The notes beneath the pieces are model-generated. The model saw nothing but the letters and a program-made list of their open reading frames with translations, had not been told where the DNA came from and ran no database searches. The position numbers and the translations under genes were made by a program. From NCBI GenBank assembly GCA_965227335.1, contig CBDDFV010000001.1:186001-250000 (forward strand): a stretch of DNA of 64,000 bases. Direction: 5' to 3'. The DNA is from CBDDFV01 sp965227335. GTDB lineage: Bacteria; Planctomycetota; Phycisphaerae; Phycisphaerales; SM1A02. Of this stretch, positions 57,818-64,000 are shown in pieces (positions within the stretch are counted from its first letter, which is position 1; every line of letters starts with the position of its first letter).

Positions 57818-59172
57818 GCACGCCGGCCGCCAGCTCGCTCGCGCCGTCCGAACACGCCCTCGCGGCGATCGATCTCCTCAACGCGTACGCCCCCGTCTTC
57901 GGCGTCGCCTTCATCGTCACGCTCCTCGTCACCCCCCTCGTCCGACGACTCGCCATCCACGCCGGCGTCGTCGACCGACCCGACGGCGTCCGCAAGAAAC
58001 ACGCCGTGCCCGTCGCCTACCTCGGCGGCGTCGCGGTCTTCGCCGGACTCATGGCCGCGATCGGATTCAGCTTCACCCTCCAGGACGACGCGACCGGACT
58101 CTTCTCCCCCGTGCCGTGGTCCGTCATCATCGGCATGGCCGCCATCGCCTTCACCGGACTCGCCGACGATGTCTGGCACTGGGACCCGCGGCTGAAGATC
58201 GCCGGACAACTCATCGCCGCCGCCGCGCTCGCCGTCAATGACATCGGCGTCCGTGTCGCGGCCGGCGCGCTCCTCCCCCTCGCCGGCTTCGTCGACCCCA
58301 TCCTCGGCACCGAGAACCTCGCGTGGGCGGTCCCGATCGCCGGCGGCGTCATCCCGATCGACCTCGTCTACTGGGCCGGCACGGCGCTGATCGCGATCTT
58401 CGTGCTCGGCGGCTGCAACGCCGCGAACCTCATCGACGGACTCGACGGACTCCTCTCCGGCGTCACCGCCATCACCGCGGCGGGACTCCTCATCATCTCG
58501 CTCATCGTCGCCTCCATCATGACGACCGGCGACCTCACCGCCCTCGCCGCCTCCGGCGAACCCGCCCTCGGCGGCGCCCGCATCGTCCTCAGCGCCGCCC
58601 TCCTCGGCGCGTGCCTCGGCTTCCTGCCGCACAACTTCAACCCCGCCGTCATCTTCCTCGGCGACTGCGGCTCCCTCCTGCTCGGCTACATGTCCGTCGT
58701 GATCATCCTCATGCTCGGCGCCCAGGGACAGACCCACCTCGTCTTCGCCGGACTCCTCGTCTTCGCCGTCCCCGTCATGGACACGCTGCTCGCGATCATC
58801 CGACGCAAGCTCAGCGGCCGACGCATGTCCGACCCCGACGACCAGCACATCCACCACCAGCTCAGACGCGCCCTCGGCACCGTCAAACGCGCCGTCTTCG
58901 CGCTCTACGGACTCGCCCTCGTCTTCGCCACGCTCGGCGTCGTCCTCGCCGCCGTCACCGTCCTCGGACCCCTCCGCGTTCGCATCGTCTACGTCGTCGC
59001 CTTCGTCGTCTTCTCGTTCATCATCACCCTCGCCATCAAATCCGCGCGGCGGAACCAGGCCCTCGCCCACCAGCATGCCCCCGACGCCCCCGATCCGACC
59101 GCGACCGCCGCCGCCGCCGCGAAGACGACCGACCCCCTCCCCGAACGCGAACCGTCGTCCACCTCCGCCTGA
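57814..59172 (+). CDS. WecA/TagO-like undecaprenyl-phosphate sugar-1-phosphate transferase
   Basis: A 452-residue polytopic enzyme of the MraY/WecA family with about eleven helices. Landmarks: VRKKHAVPVAYLGGVAVF, GLADDVWHWDPRLKIAGQ, NAANLIDGLDGLLSGV (the DGLDGL active-site loop), NPAVIFLGDCGSLLLGY (metal Asp) and DDQHIHHQLRRALG, the WecA-type HIHH motif of cytoplasmic loop 5. It starts lipid-linked glycan synthesis by moving a sugar-1-phosphate (probably N-acetylhexosamine) to undecaprenyl phosphate. ATGA overlap with the epimerase gene. The C-terminus has a Thr/Ala/Pro-rich tail. Confidence 0.93.
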   Translation: MSTPAASSLAPSEHALAAIDLLNAYAPVFGVAFIVTLLVTPLVRRLAIHAGVVDRPDGVRKKHAVPVAYLGGVAVFAGLMAAIGFSFTLQDDATGLFSPVPWSVIIGMAAIAFTGLADDVWHWDPRLKIAGQLIAAAALAVNDIGVRVAAGALLPLAGFVDPILGTENLAWAVPIAGGVIPIDLVYWAGTALIAIFVLGGCNAANLIDGLDGLLSGVTAITAAGLLIISLIVASIMTTGDLTALAASGEPALGGARIVLSAALLGACLGFLPHNFNPAVIFLGDCGSLLLGYMSVVIILMLGAQGQTHLVFAGLLVFAVPVMDTLLAIIRRKLSGRRMSDPDDQHIHHQLRRALGTVKRAVFALYGLALVFATLGVVLAAVTVLGPLRVRIVYVVAFVVFSFIITLAIKSARRNQALAHQHAPDAPDPTATAAAAAKTTDPLPEREPSSTSA

Positions 59173-59200
59173 CCACCGACCCCGACCTCGAGCACCGCCC

Positions 59201-59671
59201 ATGCCACGCACCGCCGTCCTCTTCGTCTGCATGGGCAACATCTGCCGCTCGCCCCTCGCCGAAGGACTCTTCCTCCATCACGCCAACCAGCGCGGCGTAT
59301 CCGACCGCTTCTCCGTCGACTCCGCCGGCACCGGCGGCTGGCACGCCGGCGAACGACCCGACCAGCGCTCCCTCGCCGTCGCGAAGCAGAACGGCGTCAC
59401 CCTCCCCGGCCGCGCCCGCCAGGTCACGACCGACGACTTCGACGCCTTCCACCATCTCATCTGCATGGACAACGCCAACCGCGAGCACCTGCTCGCCATG
59501 GGCGCCCCCGCCGCGCAGACGCGACTGCTCCTCGAATACGACCCCGAGGCCGAACTCGAGGAAGTCCCCGATCCTTACTATGGCGGCGCCGGCGGCTTCG
59601 ACCTCGTCTACCGACTCGTCGACCGTTCCTGCGCGGGACTGCTCGACCACCTGCTTGTTAACTCAGAATGA
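59201..59671 (+). CDS. low-molecular-weight protein tyrosine phosphatase family protein
   Basis: A 156-residue LMW-PTP. The P-loop CMGNICRSP gives Cx5R with the nucleophile Cys10; the general acid lies in DPYYGG. Start ATG at 59201, 28 bases after the transferase stop. In EPS loci such phosphatases usually reverse BY-kinase autophosphorylation, but the kinase here looks inactive. The gene overlaps a fructosamine kinase gene by ATGA. Some bacterial LMW-PTP homologues next to fructosamine-3-kinase homologues have been reported to act on ribulosamine-5-phosphates in protein deglycation, which is a good alternative role. Confidence 0.92.
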   Translation: MPRTAVLFVCMGNICRSPLAEGLFLHHANQRGVSDRFSVDSAGTGGWHAGERPDQRSLAVAKQNGVTLPGRARQVTTDDFDAFHHLICMDNANREHLLAMGAPAAQTRLLLEYDPEAELEEVPDPYYGGAGGFDLVYRLVDRSCAGLLDHLLVNSE

Positions 59672-60564
59672 GCGACGTCGACGCCGTTCGACAGATCGCC
59701 GCCGACGCCGGACTTAACATCGATATTCAGTCCGCCTCGCCCCTCAGCGGCGGATGCGTCTCGACCGTCCTTCGTTTCGACGCCGAACCGCACGACATCG
59801 TCGCCAAGCTCGACAGCGCGGCGGACGCCGCCGTCCTCGAATCCGAAGCCGCTTCGCTTCGCGCGATTGATGACGCCGGCTGCGTGCGCACGCCGCGCGT
59901 CCTCGCGTGCGGCGTCGCGGGCGGGCGCGCCGTCCTGCTCATGGAGCATCTCCCCGCCGCCCCGCCGACCGACGACGCCTGGGCCCGCTTCGGCGCCGCG
60001 CTCGCGCGCCAGCACCGTCTCGCCCCCGACCCGCCGCGCTACGGTTTCCACGTCGACAACTTCCTCGGCGGGACGCCCCAGACGAACGGCTGGCGCCACG
60101 ACTGGGTCGAGTTCAACGCGACGCACCGTTACGGCCTCCAGGTGCGGCTCAACCGCGACGCCGGCCGCCTCGAACCCGACGAAGCCCGCACGCTCGACCG
60201 CCTGATCGACACCCTCGACCGTCGCCTGCCGCGCCGTCCGACCATCGGCCTGCTCCACGGCGACCTCTGGTCCGGCAACGCCCTCCCCGTGCGCGGCGAA
60301 TCCGGCGCGCCCGACATCGCCGTCATCGACCCGGCGTGTTGCTACGGCGACGGCTGGGCCGACATCGCGATGATGCAGTTGTTCGGCGGCTTCCCGTCAG
60401 TGTGCTTCGACGCCTACCGCGCCGAGATCGGCGCCATCCCCGACGACCTCGACGCCCGCCTCGCGCTGTATCAGCTCTACCACCTGCTGAATCACCTGCT
60501 GCTGTTCGGACGCGGGTATGCCGGGCAGGTGATGTCAGTTGCGCGGCGGCTTACGTTCGGGTGA
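59668..60564 (+). CDS. fructosamine/ketosamine kinase family protein
   Basis: A 298-residue aminoglycoside-phosphotransferase-fold kinase. LSGGCVSTVLRF, YGFHVDNFLGGTPQTNGW with DWVEF, LLHGDLWSGNAL (catalytic Asp, Brenner motif), and VIDPACCYGDGWADIAM (metal Asp) identify the FN3K family. Bacterial members phosphorylate ketoamines such as ribulosamines and erythrulosamines bound to protein, leading to their removal. ATG at 59668 overlaps the LMW-PTP stop by ATGA; the two form a coupled pair at the end of the EPS operon. Length is normal. Confidence 0.92.
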   Translation: MSDVDAVRQIAADAGLNIDIQSASPLSGGCVSTVLRFDAEPHDIVAKLDSAADAAVLESEAASLRAIDDAGCVRTPRVLACGVAGGRAVLLMEHLPAAPPTDDAWARFGAALARQHRLAPDPPRYGFHVDNFLGGTPQTNGWRHDWVEFNATHRYGLQVRLNRDAGRLEPDEARTLDRLIDTLDRRLPRRPTIGLLHGDLWSGNALPVRGESGAPDIAVIDPACCYGDGWADIAMMQLFGGFPSVCFDAYRAEIGAIPDDLDARLALYQLYHLLNHLLLFGRGYAGQVMSVARRLTFG

Positions 60565-60899
60565 TGTCGTCGCCCGGATGGGTCCCGGGGAAGTGCGGAT
60601 AATATATTTTATCAAGACTAAACGCTCAGCCAACTGCGTGAAGGCTGGATCTCGGCATCGCCGCTTGTCTGCATCCAAACAGAATCCTACCATGCTGCTC
60701 TGGGCGGTTTGGGATAGCCACCCGGGAGCGATCGGCCCGAGGTGGGTGGAATCTGCTTGCTCCCAGCCTCAGGCAGAGGCATGCTCTACGTAATGGTGCC
60801 TTTGGGCGCCCAGCGGATCGCAAAGTGGTCCGGTAGTGAAATCGATGGAAACCGTGCGTCACGTTTGGCGTACTAGAAAGGCAAGAGCGGAGGATCCGG
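60565..60899. other. 335-bp AT-richer intergenic region at the edge of a composition island
   Basis: No gene accepted. The sequence changes at about 60600: AATATATTTTATCAAG is the most AT-rich stretch in the window. GGAGG at 60889-60893 is the ribosome binding site for the HAF-repeat gene. Short open frames here (such as 60539-60793) have no recognised content. I see no inverted-repeat ends, integrase or tRNA that would mark a mobile element. Confidence 0.5.
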
Positions 60900-62117
60900 G
60901 TGACTGCCGTGACCAAGGCAACTAGATATCGACTCGCGTGGGCATGCTTGGCGGGTGCGGCCGTTCTCACAGCAGCTACTCCAGTGGCTGGTCAGTGCCC
61001 CTATGAGGTACAGGTATTCGTGCCGCCGCCTTGTCCGCCGCCGGCGACGTTTGTCAGCCTCTTTGCTCAGTCGATCAATATTGAGGGTGATGTCGTGGGA
61101 CGGCAGTTGCCGTGCGAGGGATGCGGCTGCGGCATTTTTGTGGCGTTCAAGTACACCGCCGATGGGGTCTACTCGTTTCCGATTGAGGACTCACTCGCCA
61201 GCGACGCAGTGGATGTAGCCGACAATGGCGATATCCTTGTCGACTCGGGGGAATTTGGGCCTGTCGTCGTTGACAAGTACGGTGGAATCACCGTCATCCC
61301 TGGACTGCCGGAGGCGACGTCAGTTTCGGGTGAGGCAATGAACGGCTCTGGTAGCGTTGTCGGCCATATGTCGTTCTTCACCCCGGAGGTGACGCCGGTG
61401 CGCGCATTCACTTGGTCGCCGGCAGGCGGAGCCATCAGCTTGGGCAGCTACTTTGCCAAGGACGTCAACAGCTTCGCCACGGCGATCTCGAATAACGGCA
61501 AGATCGCTGGATACACGAAGACACCGTTCGTGGTGGGAGATGTGCCGCCAGGCTTCCTGATCGATGGGGGCGACGTATGGGAGATTCCGCTGTTTAAAGG
61601 CGACACGATCATCAAGGTCGAAGCCGTGAACAATGTGGGAGCGGTGGTAGGGGCCAGCTACGTCACTCCGGCCACGCCAAGAGCGTTTCGTTGGTCGTCC
61701 GGTGCGATGATGGAGTTGGAGCCACTCGATGGCGAGAACCGGGCTTGGGCGGTCGACATCAATAACTTCGGCGAGGTCGTTGGCTATTCAGGACTGCAGA
61801 CGCCAACGATCTGGGTTGATGGTAAGCCTCAACCGGTGGTCATCGAGCCTTTGGAGGGTCTTATCCTGTCGAGGCCAAGGGCGATTAACGACAATGGCGT
61901 CATCCTTTGTAGTGGGGGTTTCAACAGCCAGTCTGCCATCGTGCTGCTCAAACCGACGGCGGGGATCGCAGACTTGACCGATGACTGTGTGGTCGACGGA
62001 GCGGATCTGATCGAGTTGCTGCAGCAGTGGGGAGAGAGTGGCCCGGCTGATCTCGACCTTGATGGGTGCGTGGGACCCGCCGATCTAAGCGTCCTACTGG
62101 CTCGCTGGACGGCGTAA
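60900..62117 (+). CDS. secreted HAF-repeat protein with dockerin-like tail
   Basis: A 405-residue exported protein starting at GTG 60900, with GGAGG six bases upstream. A signal peptide (to ATPVAGQ) precedes a series of HAF-type repeats (A(I/V)(N/S)xxGxVVGY): AISNNGKIAGYT, AVNNVGAVVGAS, DINNFGEVVGYS and AINDNGVILCSG among them. The C-terminus has a dockerin-like region: DLTDDCVVDGADLIELLQQW and ADLDLDGCVGPADLSVLLARW. This gene uses codons such as AGA, CCA, TTT and GTA that its neighbours avoid and is visibly lower in GC, which suggests recent arrival or relaxed selection. It breaks the EPS series between FN3K and the flavoprotein. Function unknown; likely surface or extracellular. Confidence 0.88.
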   Translation: MTAVTKATRYRLAWACLAGAAVLTAATPVAGQCPYEVQVFVPPPCPPPATFVSLFAQSINIEGDVVGRQLPCEGCGCGIFVAFKYTADGVYSFPIEDSLASDAVDVADNGDILVDSGEFGPVVVDKYGGITVIPGLPEATSVSGEAMNGSGSVVGHMSFFTPEVTPVRAFTWSPAGGAISLGSYFAKDVNSFATAISNNGKIAGYTKTPFVVGDVPPGFLIDGGDVWEIPLFKGDTIIKVEAVNNVGAVVGASYVTPATPRAFRWSSGAMMELEPLDGENRAWAVDINNFGEVVGYSGLQTPTIWVDGKPQPVVIEPLEGLILSRPRAINDNGVILCSGGFNSQSAIVLLKPTAGIADLTDDCVVDGADLIELLQQWGESGPADLDLDGCVGPADLSVLLARWTA

Positions 62118-62120
62118 CAG

Positions 62121-63359
62121 CTACATCGCCGCCGCGCTCCCCGCGACGAACCCGCTCGCCCACGCCCACTGGAAATTGAACCCGCCGATCCGGCCGTCCA
62201 CGTCGCAGATCTCGCCGCACAGATACAAACCCGGACGCACGCGCGACTGCATCGTCTTCAGATCCAGCTCCTTCAACGGGACGCCGCCCGCCGTGACCTC
62301 CGCGAACGTGTAGCCGCGATCGCCCGTCACCGGCAGCTCGAACTGCACGATCGTGCGCACAAGCCGACGACGATCGTCCTTCTTCAACTGACCCGCCGGC
62401 TGCCGCGCATCCAGACCGGCCGCCTCGACGATCGCCGTCGCCAGACGCGCGGCCAACCTTCCCTTCAACCACCCCAGCGGCGTCTCCTTCCCCAACTCTC
62501 GCAACGCCGCGTCCACCGACGACTCGTCCTCACCCGGCAGCCAGTTGATCGACAACGTCGCGGCGGGATCGTCGAGATGCGCATCCGTCCAGTACCGCGA
62601 AATGTCCAGCACCGACGGACCCGACAACCCGAAGTGCGTGCACAACGTCGAATTCTCGAACGTCGCCAACGCCTTCCCCCGACCGTCTCGCACCGTCAGC
62701 GCGGCGTCCACCGTCAACCCCGACAACGAACGCACGAAACACCCCTCGGCCAGCTTCAACGGCACCAGCGCCGGAAACACGCGCGGCGTGATCGTGTGCC
62801 CCAGCCCGCGCACGATCACGTGCCCATGCCCGTCCGACCCCGACTTCGGCAGACTCAATCCCCCCGTCGCCAGGATCGCCCGCGACGCCTCGATCGTCTC
62901 CCCCTCGCGCGATGTCGCGACGAACCCGTCCCCCCGCGCGGCGACCGTCTCCGCCCGCCACGGATGCCGCAGTTCGACCCCCGCCTCCCGCGTCGCCCGC
63001 AGCAGCGCGTTGAGCACATCGCGCGCGCGGTCGGTCGTGGGAAACAGCTTTCCGGTGTCCTCGCGTTTCAGATGGACGCCGAGTTCACGGAAGAAGGCGA
63101 CGGTTTCGGGGACGTCGAAACGCCGGAGCACGTTGCGGATCGCCGGCCGCGTCGAGCCCGCGTAGGCCGACTCATCGACCGCATAATGCGTGACATTGCA
63201 GCGACCTCCGCCCGCAACCAGAATCTTCGCCCCGATCGTCCGCGCGCCGTCGACAAGCAGGATGCGCGCCTCCGGGTTGCTTCGTCCCGCAAACGCCGCC
63301 GCCATCAACCCCGCCGCGCCGGCCCCGACGATCAGAATGTCCACCTTCGTATCCGTCAC
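62121..63359 (-). CDS. BaiN/HI0933-family NAD(P)/FAD-dependent oxidoreductase
   Basis: A 412-residue flavoprotein. FAD-binding DILIVGAGAAGLMAAAFAG starts the protein, followed by GAKILVAGGGRCNVTHY, LFPTTDRARDVLNAL, AILATGGLSLPKSGSDGHG, and the C-terminal GLYLCGEICDVDGRIGGFNFQWAWASG, a near-invariant family signature. The physiological substrate of most members is unknown. Start is GTG at 63359. It is convergent with the HAF-repeat gene, three bases between the stops. Confidence 0.92.
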   Translation of the reverse strand: MTDTKVDILIVGAGAAGLMAAAFAGRSNPEARILLVDGARTIGAKILVAGGGRCNVTHYAVDESAYAGSTRPAIRNVLRRFDVPETVAFFRELGVHLKREDTGKLFPTTDRARDVLNALLRATREAGVELRHPWRAETVAARGDGFVATSREGETIEASRAILATGGLSLPKSGSDGHGHVIVRGLGHTITPRVFPALVPLKLAEGCFVRSLSGLTVDAALTVRDGRGKALATFENSTLCTHFGLSGPSVLDISRYWTDAHLDDPAATLSINWLPGEDESSVDAALRELGKETPLGWLKGRLAARLATAIVEAAGLDARQPAGQLKKDDRRRLVRTIVQFELPVTGDRGYTFAEVTAGGVPLKELDLKTMQSRVRPGLYLCGEICDVDGRIGGFNFQWAWASGFVAGSAAAM

Positions 63360-63483
63360 GCCGCGAAGTGTACTTGCTTCCCGCGCCTATCATGTCGCCC
63401 CACGGCTCTGACCCACTCTCCACTCACCACTTTCCCCGTCCTCCCTTCCCACTGTTCCCCTGCTCCACTGCTCCCTGTCGACC

Positions 63484-64000
63484 ATGCCCACCCGCACCAT
63501 CACCGCCATCACCACCTCCCGCGCCGACTACGGCCACATGTACTGGCCCCTGCACGAACTCCGCGCGCACCCCGACGTCGATCTCAAGCTCATCGTCCTC
63601 GGCGCCCACCTCTCCCCCGAGTTCGGGAACACGATCGAGGAGATCGAGCGCGACGGCTTCGACATCGACGAACGCATCGAATGCCTGCTCAGTTCCGATT
63701 CCGATGTCGGCATGGCGAAGACGATCGGCGTCGCGATGCAGAGCCTGGCGGACATCCTCGGGAAGATGCGGCCGGACCTGCTGCTGCTGATCGCGGATCG
63801 GTACGAGATGCTCGCGCCGGCGTCGGCGGCGCTGGCGTTGCGGATCCCGATCGCGCACATCGAGGGCGGCGAGATCTCGGAGGGCGCGATCGACAACGCC
63901 GTCCGCAACGCCCTGACGATGATGAGCCATATTCACCTGACGCCGACCGCGCAGGCCGCCGCGCGGGTGCGGGCGATGGGCGAGGAGCCGTGGCGGGTGC
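63484..64000 (+). CDS. UDP-N-acetylglucosamine 2-epimerase, NeuC-like (3' end outside window)
   Basis: 172 codons from ATG 63484 to the window end. TTSRADYGHMYWPL at the N-terminus, GAHLSPEFGNTIEEIE, IADRYEMLAPASAAL and AHIEGGEISEGAIDNAVR with MSHIHLTPT are the landmarks of the hydrolysing UDP-GlcNAc 2-epimerases (NeuC type), which yield ManNAc and UDP for nonulosonic acid synthesis. The His and Glu of HIEGGE are active-site residues in the family. The gene is open to the end, so it is truncated only by the window. Expect neuB- and neuA-like genes beyond; that is an inference. Confidence 0.92.
   Translation, partial: MPTRTITAITTSRADYGHMYWPLHELRAHPDVDLKLIVLGAHLSPEFGNTIEEIERDGFDIDERIECLLSSDSDVGMAKTIGVAMQSLADILGKMRPDLLLLIADRYEMLAPASAALALRIPIAHIEGGEISEGAIDNAVRNALTMMSHIHLTPTAQAAARVRAMGEEPWRV

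Noticed and set aside
1..64000. tRNA, rRNA, riboswitch, integrase or insertion-sequence genes
   Set aside because: Looked for by eye in the gaps on both strands; no transposase motifs, terminal inverted repeats or tRNA-like T-arm sequences that I could support.

Overview
This is a high-GC bacterial window with dense, mostly short-gapped genes. Several features together point to the Planctomycetota, most likely a Phycisphaerae-like lineage: secreted proteins ending in DxDGD-type dockerin-like tails, paired CxxC zinc-ribbon membrane proteins, cysteine-rich 'CC-VC-D-CC-WD-C' modules, a sialate O-acetylesterase, a BNR/VPS10-type secreted propeller and an exosortase/EpsI polysaccharide locus. That placement rests on gene content and protein style only; there is no rRNA gene in the window.

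Layout. 1-9.3 kb: the end of an SDR oxidoreductase, a small Cys protein, recJ with a free-methionine-sulfoxide reductase gene behind it, adenylate kinase, enolase, a zinc-ribbon membrane protein, a PilZ protein and a secreted trypsin-like protease with 11 Cys-rich modules. 9.4-13.8 kb: a five-gene minus-strand operon (MDR dehydrogenase, zinc-ribbon membrane protein, membrane protein, Tes/MJ0619-like radical SAM enzyme, Lgt-like membrane protein). 14-20 kb: a large S9 peptidase, a lipoprotein protease, an MBL hydrolase and a porin. 20-24 kb: a molybdate transporter with ModA and ModB fused, overlapping gpmI. 24-33 kb: a CHRD/dockerin protein, pabB, pyruvate phosphate dikinase with a histone-like tail, a six-copy 114-bp hairpin array and an amidohydrolase. 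33-46 kb: a VPS10-type protein, a sialate esterase, a PilZ protein, divergent proA and proB, an M6-like metalloprotease, a tail-anchored repeat protein and lipA.

46-60.6 kb is one plus-strand exopolysaccharide/exosortase operon: SLBB export lipoprotein, exosortase, EpsI, a giant TPR protein, a Wzc-like co-polymerase with a degraded kinase, a sugar-nucleotide epimerase, a WecA-like transferase, then LMW-PTP and fructosamine kinase. Many of these genes overlap by 4 bp (ATGA or GTGA), so translational coupling is likely. After it come a secreted HAF-repeat/dockerin gene of visibly lower GC, a BaiN-type flavoprotein and the start of a NeuC-like UDP-GlcNAc 2-epimerase, which continues the surface-sugar theme past the window edge.

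How it fits together: adk, eno, gpmI and ppdK cover the lower glycolysis/PEP node, proA and proB cover the first two steps of proline synthesis, and pabB and lipA are cofactor genes. The rest is mostly envelope and secretome. The most unusual items are the Tes-like/Lgt-like operon, the 114-bp array, the dead-looking BY-kinase next to an LMW-PTP/FN3K pair, the ModA-ModB fusion, the PPDK basic tail and the 18x12-residue repeat protein.
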